IMG/VR virus record: IMGVR_UViG_3300025141_016306
Coordinates: 1 to 64,000 of that record
Strand: one strand, 5' to 3'
Source: a virus
DNA length: 64,000 bases
Below are positions 53,722 to 61,667 of the stretch, piece after piece; the stretch's first letter is position 1, and each line of letters starts with the position of its first letter. The notes under the pieces are model-generated. The model saw nothing but the letters and a program-made list of their open reading frames with translations, did no database searches and was not told the origin of the DNA. The translations under genes were made by a program, and so were the position numbers.

Positions 53722-54699
53722 TTAGATTGCTCCTTTTAGGGCCTTGAAAACGTCCTTAGAGGTGTTGGCCACCTCTTGGTTCTCAAGATACCACTCAATG
53801 GTATTTTTAATGCCCTCTTCTATCGATATTTGGGGTTTAAAGCCCAGTTTATCGGCGCGGGACATGTCGAATACTCGTCTCGCGTCGCCTGTGGGCTTGC
53901 TTGTGTCCCACTCGATGGGTATATTTGCGGCATGGGCGATGGTTTCCGCGATTCTTTTGATAGAAATTTCGTCCCCAGAACCCAAATTAAGGGGCTCGGT
54001 GATTTTATTTTCTACTACGAACAGCATTCCGCGAGCGACATCTTTGGCATGGATGAAATCGCGGATGGCAGATCCGTCGCCCCAGACCTCAAGCTTGCCA
54101 TTGGTGAAAGCTTTGCGTATCAGAGAGGGAATAACCATGGCGCTGTCGGGATCAAATGTATCATGTGGGCCATAAACGTTGGCTGGTCTTACAATACTGC
54201 ATTTTCCTTGTCCATATTGTCGTTCGTAGGCCTGGCATTGAAGTTCTCCCATGCGTTTGGCCCATCCGCCAAACCAATCGTTTTTTGATGGTTGTGTTTT
54301 CCACACATCGTCTTCACGAAGGACTTCTGCGGGTTCATATACTCCTACGGTGCTTGTATAGAGGTACCACTCGACATTCTGCTTCATCGCAGCTTCAAGC
54401 ATATTGGTGTTGAATTGCAGCATTGGGCCCATAATGCTCGCTGGTTCTTCGATACAGACGCGAGGAGAGCATTTGATGCCCACCAAATTGAAAACAAAGT
54501 CAATATTTTCGCACACTTGTAGGCACGAATCGTAGCTGCGCAGATCGACCTCGTGAAAAAGAATTTTATCCGACATGCCCGTGGGCTTTTTAATATCTGC
54601 CACGTGAACGATGGCGTTTCTCTCAAGAAGCAACGCTACAAGCTGACGTCCAATCATCCCTGCTCCGCCTGTTACTAACACATTTTTATTTTCAAACAT
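53722..54699 (-). CDS. GDP-fucose synthase-like epimerase/reductase, candidate ColC (GDP-colitose synthase)
   Basis: 325 residues. GGAGMIG binds NAD(P), and NVYGPHDTFDPDSAMVIPSL with VWGDGSAIRDFIHAKD matches GDP-fucose synthase closely. Lysine of YxxxK is present in FGGWAKRMGE, but the tyrosine position holds glycine. It starts inside the end of the ColD-like gene. In E. coli the enzyme after ColD is ColC, a fucose-synthase relative that epimerises C5 and reduces C4 to give GDP-L-colitose. This gene is the best candidate by position and family, but the altered active site makes the reaction uncertain. Confidence 0.78.
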   Translation of the reverse strand: MFENKNVLVTGGAGMIGRQLVALLLERNAIVHVADIKKPTGMSDKILFHEVDLRSYDSCLQVCENIDFVFNLVGIKCSPRVCIEEPASIMGPMLQFNTNMLEAAMKQNVEWYLYTSTVGVYEPAEVLREDDVWKTQPSKNDWFGGWAKRMGELQCQAYERQYGQGKCSIVRPANVYGPHDTFDPDSAMVIPSLIRKAFTNGKLEVWGDGSAIRDFIHAKDVARGMLFVVENKITEPLNLGSGDEISIKRIAETIAHAANIPIEWDTSKPTGDARRVFDMSRADKLGFKPQISIEEGIKNTIEWYLENQEVANTSKDVFKALKGAI

Positions 54700-55855
54700 C
54701 GTTTAAACCTCTGCAAAGCGCAACTATTTGCTCTTTGCTTAATTCTGTGTGATTACCAATATATAGACTATTCTCGTGTATATAGTCTGCGTTGGCTAGG
54801 TCGTCGGCCTGTCTAAAAGAATACTTTTTCAAATAAGGCTGGCGCGCCTGGTTTCCTCCGCCGGCGGTACCTAATCTATATTCTACACCTTCTGTCTCCA
54901 AAAAGTTGCATATGTTAGAAAGAGCCATTGCGTCTGGTTTTGCTAAAATCAAAGGGAGGGCGAAATTGCTATTCCCCTTTGTGTCGAAAGCCGTAAAATA
55001 CTTTTCACTATCCAGATTGTCGAGCCAAACAGCCAGATTTTCTTTTCTACAATCGATATTAAAATCAAGCCTGTGCATTTGCTGGAGTCCCAATACTGCA
55101 TTTAACTCCGTGCTTCTCATATTATAGCCGGGAACGCCGAAAGTAAACATAGGGTTGAGGCCTTCTTCATAATAATGGTCATGGGTTTCTTGCGACACTT
55201 CACGCGTCATACCATGAGAGCGGAAAAGCTTGGCGAGTTGGTATATCTCGTAATTATCTGTGCATACCATTCCACCTTCGATGGTGGTTATGTGGTGCCC
55301 AAAATAAAAGGAGAAGCAAGACATGTCTCCCCAGCTACCCACGCGGTCTTCCTTGAAGATGGCGCCATGGGACTCACAGCAATCTTCTATAAGCAATAAA
55401 TTATGAGTTAGCGCAAGCTGAATTATTTTTTCATTTAACCCATTAAAACCCAAACAATGAACCAGCACGATAGCTTTGGTTTCTTCGGTAATGGCATTTT
55501 TAATATTTTCATACGCAATGGACATATTGCTTTTGTCTACGTCCACGAAAACCGGTGTCAACCCTGTATTGATGACGGACGCTACATCGGATACCCACCC
55601 GATGGGGGGTACAATAACTTCCCCCTGTTGTCCTTTTAGTTCGCGAGTGATGGCCATTGTTATATAATTTGCGGAGGCACCAGAATTAACAAAGACGCTA
55701 TGCTTAACGCCCAACCATTCAGACCATTTTTTTTCAAATTCTCGAACTCTTTCTCCTTGTGTAAGACGAACATTCGGAATCTTTAAAAAATCAATTAAGG
55801 CATTTTTATCTTCGGCTGTAATGTTATCATTTATTAAAGGCCACTTAAATGTCAT
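54692..55855 (-). CDS. colD: GDP-4-keto-6-deoxy-D-mannose 3-dehydratase, ColD-like (DegT/DnrJ/EryC1 fold)
   Basis: 387 residues from the ATG at 55853-55855; the longer frame adds 16 unlikely residues. It has the aminotransferase fold of the DegT family: NSGASANYITMA (cofactor phosphate), IEDCCESHGA (D158 with pyridine nitrogen) and FSFYFGHHITTIEGG. In sugar aminotransferases a lysine sits where this protein has H188. The same histidine, at the same number, marks E. coli ColD (388 residues), which uses PMP and glutamate to remove the C3 hydroxyl. The product would be GDP-4-keto-3,6-dideoxymannose. Gmd in the same series supplies the substrate. RfbH-type CDP-sugar dehydratases also carry histidine but need CDP-sugars. 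Confidence 0.85.
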   Translation of the reverse strand: MTFKWPLINDNITAEDKNALIDFLKIPNVRLTQGERVREFEKKWSEWLGVKHSVFVNSGASANYITMAITRELKGQQGEVIVPPIGWVSDVASVINTGLTPVFVDVDKSNMSIAYENIKNAITEETKAIVLVHCLGFNGLNEKIIQLALTHNLLLIEDCCESHGAIFKEDRVGSWGDMSCFSFYFGHHITTIEGGMVCTDNYEIYQLAKLFRSHGMTREVSQETHDHYYEEGLNPMFTFGVPGYNMRSTELNAVLGLQQMHRLDFNIDCRKENLAVWLDNLDSEKYFTAFDTKGNSNFALPLILAKPDAMALSNICNFLETEGVEYRLGTAGGGNQARQPYLKKYSFRQADDLANADYIHENSLYIGNHTELSKEQIVALCRGLNDV

Positions 55856-55856
55856 A

Positions 55857-56366
55857 TCATTTATCTCTTTTCTGTAGGGTTGGGTTGTCTGTTGGCCAGT
55901 CAATGTTTAAATTCTCATCATTCCATTTTAAAGTAAACTGGTCTTCAACATCCGGGTATGATCCTTCGTACAACCACTTATAATAAAAAACAGCATCATC
56001 GCTCATGACATAAAAACCGTTTCCATATCCCGGTGGAACCAACACCATTTTTCTGTTTTTTGATGTCAGCATTGTCCAATCCCAGTGATTGTATGTGGAT
56101 GAATTTTTTCTATTGTCAACAACTACAAAATATATTTCTCCATGGAGGCATGTCACTAACTTTGTAGACTTAAAGTCGCCGTGAATTCCTCGAAGAACAT
56201 GCTTTCTAGAAGTCGAAACTTTATCATGGTTAAAATTTATTTCTTTGAAAACTTTTCCCTTCTCCCACAGAGTCCACAAGTCTCCCCTATAGTCAGAATA
56301 ACAATCTGGTGACAGAATTTTAACCTCAGAAAATTTCATGCTTTGTATAACATTGCTGGAATTCAT
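55857..56366 (-). CDS. RmlC-like cupin epimerase, copy 1
   Basis: 169 residues. LRGIHGDFKSTKLVTCLHGE and VDNR followed by VPPGYGNGFYVMS are the core of the RmlC (dTDP-4-keto sugar 3,5-epimerase) family; the histidine in RGIH is the expected base and a tyrosine near DDAVFYYKW the partner. It is strongly similar to the protein at 61155-61667. It starts as TAATG on the radical SAM stop. Its bases are clearly more AT-rich than those of its paralogue. With GDP-sugars in this cluster the substrate may not be dTDP-linked; epimerisation of a 4-keto sugar is the likely reaction. Confidence 0.82.
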   Translation of the reverse strand: MNSSNVIQSMKFSEVKILSPDCYSDYRGDLWTLWEKGKVFKEINFNHDKVSTSRKHVLRGIHGDFKSTKLVTCLHGEIYFVVVDNRKNSSTYNHWDWTMLTSKNRKMVLVPPGYGNGFYVMSDDAVFYYKWLYEGSYPDVEDQFTLKWNDENLNIDWPTDNPTLQKRDK

Positions 56367-57709
56367 TAGCCGTTTTCCTCGTCACTATAACCTACCGGGC
56401 CGTATCCATGACTCTTAACAAGATCTTGAAGCTTTAAATAGTTGTTGATGATTACTTCACTTTTTTCTCCCTTTCCCCAGGGAGTATTTTCATCATATTC
56501 AAAGGTCAGTGTGGGTAGCTCTTCTTCGTATCTACTATACATGTGCATCGTGTTTTCCCATGATGTTTTAACCTCTTTGATTCCGAATTTTTTTGGATTA
56601 TCATAAACAGGAGTGCCTGGGCGGACCGTAAAAAGTGATAAATAAACAGCATCCGGACCGGTCTCTTGTATAAAATCCCAAGTTTTATCAACAATGTCAG
56701 TAGGTTCTCCAGGTAGGCCCAGAATCATATAAATTCGTGTTTCAATTCCAGCTTTTTTAAGAAGTTTTATACTTTTCCTTGCTCTCTCAACTTTGATTTT
56801 TTTATTAATAATGTCCAGCGATTGCTGAGAAACACTCTCAACACCCATGCACATTATAATACAGCCGGCGTCTTTAGACAGGCTGGCTATCTCTGGCGTG
56901 ACCGAATCAACACGACACTGTGCCTTCCAGACCACCCCGGTACTTCCTATCGCCTCTAAGTGAGGTATGGCTTTGCTTTTTTTGAGAGGCATACAAATTT
57001 CATCTACCATACTGATTCCACACACACCATACTCTCGCTTAAGATACTCAATCTCCTCTTTAATGAGTTCCGGGGATCGAAATCTTATACCCGGACTGAA
57101 TTGTTTTGATGCCGGCATTGCGCAAAATGAACAGCTGTACGGACACCCACGACTAAACATTGTAGTTGTTCCTACGATCTTGTCGTATCCGGGAGTATTC
57201 TTTAATGTTAATAATCCTGGTCTAGCTATTGTTAATTTTGGCAAATATTTTCGAAGAGGATACGGATGATCGTTAATGTTCGTGCTTTTGCTAATATACC
57301 TTTTTTTTAACTTTGAATCGCGAATATCTTCAATAACCTGGATGATTGATTGTTCTCCATCACCTAACACAATTGCATCAAAAACCTCTAGTGTCTTCTC
57401 TTGAAAAGCTGTTGCATGCGGACCCCCTGCAATATGAAGTGCTGTCGGGTACCTCTGTTTCAATTGCTCAACAATTGACTCTTGTTCATAGAGGTCTAGG
57501 GTATAAAGAGAATGAAGATAAACATCACATTCTTGAATATGATAAATTGCAAATCTTTTTTTTATGCCCCTTAAATCTATTAAGGATACATCAACCTCAG
57601 AACCGAAATGAGATTCAAGAATTGTGAGTATTTGAAAATGTGTGTGTGGATCTCCCCGGAAGGGATCATGTAAATACTCACTACTTGGAAAAATAAATCC
57701 AATTTTCAT
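56366..57709 (-). CDS. B12-binding-domain radical SAM enzyme
   Basis: 447 residues. The first 140 form a Rossmann-like cobalamin-binding type domain with IAGGPHAT at 93-100 and VLGDGEQSI. The radical SAM core follows with C189-x3-C193-x2-C196 in RGCPYSCSFC, and MILGLPGEP further on. Such enzymes often make methylations at unreactive carbons or rearrange sugar carbon skeletons. The bound-B12 histidine is not evident, so the domain may not hold cobalamin. The gene is markedly AT-rich and lies between E1 beta and RmlC copy 1. Substrate unknown. Confidence 0.85.
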   Translation of the reverse strand: MKIGFIFPSSEYLHDPFRGDPHTHFQILTILESHFGSEVDVSLIDLRGIKKRFAIYHIQECDVYLHSLYTLDLYEQESIVEQLKQRYPTALHIAGGPHATAFQEKTLEVFDAIVLGDGEQSIIQVIEDIRDSKLKKRYISKSTNINDHPYPLRKYLPKLTIARPGLLTLKNTPGYDKIVGTTTMFSRGCPYSCSFCAMPASKQFSPGIRFRSPELIKEEIEYLKREYGVCGISMVDEICMPLKKSKAIPHLEAIGSTGVVWKAQCRVDSVTPEIASLSKDAGCIIMCMGVESVSQQSLDIINKKIKVERARKSIKLLKKAGIETRIYMILGLPGEPTDIVDKTWDFIQETGPDAVYLSLFTVRPGTPVYDNPKKFGIKEVKTSWENTMHMYSRYEEELPTLTFEYDENTPWGKGEKSEVIINNYLKLQDLVKSHGYGPVGYSDEENG

Positions 57710-57722
57710 TTTTATTTCCTCT

Positions 57723-58634
57723 TTATTGTGTCGACGAGCAGCATTCCCTTACTTTCTTTACTATCTCCGACGCAGAAGGTGGCAAGTTATCTACTCTCGG
57801 ATGAAAGCCGGCTGTTCGATGTTTCAGTGCCATTGTGTGAATCGGTTTATTAGATTTCAGCATGATGCGATGTGCTATGCTGCTAGCAGCACCTTCCTCA
57901 TAGTCATCATCTAATACAATTCCTCCAAATTTAGAAGATTTTAATGCTGTCAAAGACTCTTCACTCAAGTTAAAGGGCTTGATCCACAAAATATGATCCA
58001 CATTTACCCTATAACCCTCTGACTCTAAAGATCTGCAGGCTTCTTCTGCAGCAAACCTAGTAATAGATATCGGAAACAAAGTGATGTCTGATTCTTCATG
58101 AAACGTATTCGGTAATTCTTCAGTGTTGTCATAGCTCTTTCGGTGTTCTGAGATGTAATAAACACAGTCGTCTTTCATGAAACTGTTATAAACACTTCTG
58201 TATTCTTCTGGTGTCATTGGAGCTGCTATCTTGACTCCCGGCATTCTTTGATAAATTGAGTGGTGGGAAGAGCCGGCCACCGGGCCGATACCGCCTTCCA
58301 TGGCGATACTTCTAACCATGAGGGGACATGGGCGTTGCCAAATCTCTTGTGATTTCATGGCGTAATTGGCGATAATGGGCGAATTATACCATTGGAATCC
58401 TTGATATCTAACGACATAAATTGGTCGTTCGCCAGCTAGCGCTAAACCGGTGACAATACCTCCGCCTGCAACATCTGCCATTGAAAGTTCAACCATGCCA
58501 TCTTCTTCATAGAGTTCAGGAAGGGTTCCACCAACCCAGCCGACGGCTGTGAGACATTGGCCAAAGCAACGGCTGCCGTTCGCAAGGTGGGTGCGAGTTA
58601 TTTCTTTTATTGTGTCTCTAACTGTTTTTGCCAT
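57723..58634 (-). CDS. Thiamine-dependent dehydrogenase E1 beta subunit-like protein
   Basis: 303 residues resembling the beta subunit of pyruvate-type E1 enzymes and the second half of transketolases: LSMADVAGGGIVTGLALAGE, YQGFQWYNSPIIANYAM, IAMEGGIGPVAGSSHHS and a C-terminal part with GGIVLDDDYEEGAAS. It overlaps the E1 alpha gene by 28 bases, so the two are made together as a complex. No lipoyl E2 or E3 protein is present nearby. In sugar clusters (avilamycin AviB1/AviB2) such pairs add a two-carbon acyl unit to a 4-keto sugar. That role is inferred here from context. Confidence 0.83.
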   Translation of the reverse strand: MAKTVRDTIKEITRTHLANGSRCFGQCLTAVGWVGGTLPELYEEDGMVELSMADVAGGGIVTGLALAGERPIYVVRYQGFQWYNSPIIANYAMKSQEIWQRPCPLMVRSIAMEGGIGPVAGSSHHSIYQRMPGVKIAAPMTPEEYRSVYNSFMKDDCVYYISEHRKSYDNTEELPNTFHEESDITLFPISITRFAAEEACRSLESEGYRVNVDHILWIKPFNLSEESLTALKSSKFGGIVLDDDYEEGAASSIAHRIMLKSNKPIHTMALKHRTAGFHPRVDNLPPSASEIVKKVRECCSSTQ

Positions 58635-59446
58635 ATCTCTTCTACTTTTTGCTTCGTTTGTTTATCAATCGCGCTGGCCTCTTCGCCTAAATCATCCATT
58701 TCTACCTGATATCTGTCAAAAATGTTCTCGTCGTCGATTCCCGCACCCGAATGCCAAAATTTTCTATGCGTGTTCACATTCAACAGAACAGGGCCATCAG
58801 AGAATGGATTTTTCAGGAAAGATGCCAACTCCAGCGGATCATCGCTGGTGTCAAAACCTTTCATTTTAAACCCCTTCGCCACGTCGGGCAATTCCCAATT
58901 GCGCCGCATCTTCTTTTCGGTTAAAATGGAAAGATTGTTATCCTCCACCACAAAGATCATTGGAAGATTTTTGGTGGAAGCCCAGCCTAGGGCGCCGAAC
59001 ACGTAGTCTTCTTCGGCAGATGCGTCTCCCAAATGCACAATAGTGGGGTGTTGGGTACTGTAACAATGGCCAACGGCGATTGGGGCTTGAGAGCCCATGA
59101 GGCCGTCATGACCAAATATATTTTTTTCTTTGGAGTGAATCGAAGCGGATCCGCCCATCCCGTAAGCGCAGCCTGTAGAGCGCCCAAGCAACTCGTCTAC
59201 AAGCGCTTCAGGCGGTGCGTCATAAGATAAATATGTCGAGTGGCCGCGGTGTTGAATAAAGATATTGGGGTTAATTTTTTTCTGGTGTAGCACCTGGGCT
59301 ATAGTCGCAGAAATATACTCTTGACCCGCAGAGAGGTAGATAGGAAACTTAAACATTTTACTCTGAATTCCGTTAAATACATATTGTTCAAAATTTCGAC
59401 ACAATGACGCCCTTTTGAAAACGTTTATTCTAAAATCCCTGCTCAT
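58607..59446 (-). CDS. Thiamine-dependent dehydrogenase E1 alpha subunit-like protein
   Basis: 279 residues. The ThDP motif is GDAS at 140-143 with NN at 170-171 (GDASAEEDYVFGALGW, VVEDNNLSI); HRGHSTYLS and GCAYGMGGSASIHS are other E1 alpha landmarks. It is shorter than mitochondrial-type E1 alpha (about 360). It partners the overlapping E1 beta gene. GGGAG precedes the ATG. A free-standing E1 pair in a deoxysugar island suggests carbon-carbon bond formation on a sugar rather than energy metabolism; this is inference. Confidence 0.84.
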   Translation of the reverse strand: MSRDFRINVFKRASLCRNFEQYVFNGIQSKMFKFPIYLSAGQEYISATIAQVLHQKKINPNIFIQHRGHSTYLSYDAPPEALVDELLGRSTGCAYGMGGSASIHSKEKNIFGHDGLMGSQAPIAVGHCYSTQHPTIVHLGDASAEEDYVFGALGWASTKNLPMIFVVEDNNLSILTEKKMRRNWELPDVAKGFKMKGFDTSDDPLELASFLKNPFSDGPVLLNVNTHRKFWHSGAGIDDENIFDRYQVEMDDLGEEASAIDKQTKQKVEEIWQKQLETQ

Positions 59447-59955
59447 AGAATGCTCTCCCAGCAGTCAAAACTATTGCGATCTATTGCTTTGACGCCCCCT
59501 ATCGAGGCTGCTTCGGTCAAATCTTTTTCATTGTCATCGAAAAAAACGTATTCTCCGCAAACATCCGCAATTTCTTTTATATTATACAGCTTTAGGTCTG
59601 TTTTGTAAAGTAAAATCTTCTTATAATTGAAAAATTCGTATATTCCAAACCTCTTTAACAAGAGGACCGACGGTTGCTTTTCATACTCGACTTCGTATAT
59701 GCCACCGCGGGAAAGAAACCCAATGTTTTTACCCAAAGCCTGTAACTTTTCTAGAACAGGACGGATGCCGGCGTGTAGCGAACATGTGGAGAAAACATCA
59801 TCAATAATAGTATCCGACCATTCTCCCTCAATAGTATAAGGTAAGAGCATTTGTTTTGCCCATATGGGCTCCCCGGTTTTGGAATTTGTATCCCAGACGG
59901 TGCGATCTAAATCAAAAATAAAAGTATCATACCGCGCTGCTAGGTCCGCTATCAT
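59443..59955 (-). CDS. HAD-superfamily phosphatase-like protein
   Basis: 170 residues from the ATG at 59953-59955, with GGAG about 8 bases upstream; a longer frame would need a TTG. FIFDLDRTVWD provides the D15-x-D17-x-T HAD nucleophile motif, a threonine/serine motif II lies in IGFLSRGG, and the late acidic motif is VFFDDNEKDL. It resembles the MDP-1/FkbH-type HAD group. In this setting it probably removes a phosphate from a sugar intermediate. It overlaps the cupin gene by 29 bases upstream and the E1 alpha gene by four. Confidence 0.78.
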   Translation of the reverse strand: MIADLAARYDTFIFDLDRTVWDTNSKTGEPIWAKQMLLPYTIEGEWSDTIIDDVFSTCSLHAGIRPVLEKLQALGKNIGFLSRGGIYEVEYEKQPSVLLLKRFGIYEFFNYKKILLYKTDLKLYNIKEIADVCGEYVFFDDNEKDLTEAASIGGVKAIDRNSFDCWESIL

Positions 59956-60622
59956 TCTTTTTCTCCACAATCATGGTGACGGTGTCGGTGACCACGTCCT
60001 TAAACACAGTCATCAACTTCTTAAGAACTGCTCCGGACACAATGTCGCCCGGGCCAGCGACGGTTGTTGCGTAATCTGTGATGAGACCGCCCCTTAGAAA
60101 AGTAACATGTGTATCGTCGGGCAAATCGGCGAAATAAGAGGAGCTATCAACGCTCGTTAAATGAATATTGCAATTTGCAAAATCATAAGTCACGGTCTGT
60201 GATGGGGGCGGATCTTCAAGCCATAAGCAGTCGTCTTTTTTGGGCGCTTCGAAAGTGTTATCCTCATAAGGCTTTCCCTCGCGACCGTAAAAATCTTTGA
60301 AACGTACCAAATCATGTTTATCGACGGGTGTTTCGATCTCCATTACCCATGCGCCTGGTTGGCTCACCGCCTGAGTGGAGTGAAAAAGGCCTTTTCTAAT
60401 CATCATTTTCCCGCAAGTTTCGACAAAAAACTTATTACTGAGAAATGATATCTGCACATCCCCGTCAAGCACCATCAGTCCAGTGGTTTTGTTGGGGTGA
60501 CAGTGCATTGATGTCGCTTGCTTGTGGGCAATATATAAAAACCAAAGACCTACGTGTTCATTTTCGTAGGCCAGGTATTCATAGCCCCAGGGCTTCTTAA
60601 CTATGGTGTCTTCATAGCTCAT
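59927..60622 (-). CDS. Two-lobed cupin protein, sugar-metabolism type
   Basis: 231 residues. The first half begins KPWGYEYLAYENEHVG and includes SMHCHPNKTTGLMVLDGD, a cupin pattern like that of mannose-6-phosphate isomerase/GMP type II C-domains, followed by HSTQAVS. The second half is beta-rich with a less clear cupin (VTFLRGGLITDYATTVAGPG). It may isomerise or bind a sugar phosphate. The gene lies between the HAD phosphatase and the DJ-1-like gene with short overlaps. Substrate not known. Confidence 0.72.
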   Translation of the reverse strand: MSYEDTIVKKPWGYEYLAYENEHVGLWFLYIAHKQATSMHCHPNKTTGLMVLDGDVQISFLSNKFFVETCGKMMIRKGLFHSTQAVSQPGAWVMEIETPVDKHDLVRFKDFYGREGKPYEDNTFEAPKKDDCLWLEDPPPSQTVTYDFANCNIHLTSVDSSSYFADLPDDTHVTFLRGGLITDYATTVAGPGDIVSGAVLKKLMTVFKDVVTDTVTMIVEKKNDSGPSSAV

Positions 60623-61158
60623 TTCCCTCTTTTCTCTAAAACTTCATATCCAGTTCTCATCCACTCGCCCATAAAGTCATAATGAGGGGAGGAAACTATA
60701 TTGCTATCAACAACAACCGGGCCTCTATGATAAGTTGCCCCAGCGTTGTTGATGTCAGCTTCAATGGCATAATAACCCGACACTGTTTTGCCTCTAAGAA
60801 CATCTGCCGTAATCAATAATTGGGCGCCATTGCATAGAGAGAAAATAGTTTTGTCTAACGCATTCCACTCGCGTACAAATTCAACTACCCCCTCCTCTAA
60901 TCTTAATTTTTCCAAAGCCTTAACGCCTCCTGGGACTATCAATAGATCATATTGCAGGTACTTTTCTCTAGTCTCGGAATCATTAAAATCAGACGTCAAT
61001 ACGTCACCAACCATGTGACATCCTAAAATTCCATAGAATCTTCCCAACTGATTGGCTACAATTGTAACCTCAAAGTTGTTTTCCTTTAAGCTGTGATAAG
61101 GGTATATTAACTCGTGGTCTTGAAAACCGGCATGAGTAAGGATAAGTGCTTTTTTCAT
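60619..61158 (-). CDS. DJ-1/PfpI family protein
   Basis: 179 residues. LILTHAGFQDHE has E16 typical of the family, and IFSLCNGAQLL contains the nucleophile elbow cysteine C109. The family includes deglycase, chaperone and amidotransferase-like proteins. Here it lies in the middle of the sugar genes and overlaps both neighbours by four bases, so it probably acts on or protects an aldehyde or ketone sugar intermediate. Its exact reaction is not clear. GAGG precedes the ATG. Confidence 0.8.
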   Translation of the reverse strand: MKKALILTHAGFQDHELIYPYHSLKENNFEVTIVANQLGRFYGILGCHMVGDVLTSDFNDSETREKYLQYDLLIVPGGVKALEKLRLEEGVVEFVREWNALDKTIFSLCNGAQLLITADVLRGKTVSGYYAIEADINNAGATYHRGPVVVDSNIVSSPHYDFMGEWMRTGYEVLEKRGK

Positions 61159-61667
61159 ATTTTAATTCCTCTTTTGTCTCTGACCTGTAAGATTGGATTC
61201 TCAATAGGCCAATTAATTCTAAGTGTGGGGTTGTCCCACGATAACGTAAATTGTTCTGACACGTCCGGGTAATCGCCCGGATATGCCCATTTATAGTGAA
61301 AGACGGATTGTTCGCTTAAAACCACAAAGCCGTTGCCCACGCCGGGAGGTATTAAAACCTGTTTGCGAGTGCGATCATCTAATACAATCCAATCCCATTG
61401 TCGAAACGTGTCCGAGTTGGGCCGGTTGTCGGCAACGACGAAATAAAGCTCTCCATATAAGCAGGTTACCAATTTCCAGGACTTAAAATCCCCATGAATC
61501 CCCCGGAGAACGTTTTTCCGCGATGTCGATACTTTATCATGATTGAACTCTAAATTAAAATTGTTTGTGTCTTTGTGCCATAAAGTCCAAAGGTCGCCGC
61601 GGTAATCAGTATATATATCCGGGGTGTACACCTGTACATCTTTTATTTTTTCCAACTGATTTTCCAA
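61155..61667 (-). CDS. RmlC-like cupin epimerase, copy 2
   Basis: 170 residues, closely related to the protein at 55857-56366: NHDKVSTSRKNVLRGIHGDF, KLVTCLYGELYFVVADNR and IPPGVGNGFVVLSEQSVFHY match it nearly residue for residue. The RGIH histidine of the RmlC family is kept. The only available start is TTG at 61665-61667 (or another TTG four codons on), overlapping the upstream gene by 25 bases. It is richer in G and C than copy 1. Two copies could serve two substrates or epimerise different carbons. Confidence 0.8.
   Translation of the reverse strand: MENQLEKIKDVQVYTPDIYTDYRGDLWTLWHKDTNNFNLEFNHDKVSTSRKNVLRGIHGDFKSWKLVTCLYGELYFVVADNRPNSDTFRQWDWIVLDDRTRKQVLIPPGVGNGFVVLSEQSVFHYKWAYPGDYPDVSEQFTLSWDNPTLRINWPIENPILQVRDKRGIKI

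Noticed and set aside
53776-54288. 170-codon open frame on the plus strand
   Set aside because: It lies wholly opposite the fucose-synthase-like gene whose motifs are clear, has no good ribosome binding site and no recognisable protein pattern. All supported genes are on the minus strand.
57723-59446. A pyruvate dehydrogenase complex for host energy metabolism
   Set aside because: No lipoyl E2 or E3 gene is near, and the E1 pair is embedded in sugar genes.
55857-61667. A dTDP-rhamnose pathway, suggested by the two RmlC-like proteins
   Set aside because: No RmlA, RmlB or RmlD partner is visible here, while GDP-sugar enzymes are. The RmlC-like proteins probably act on another 4-keto sugar.
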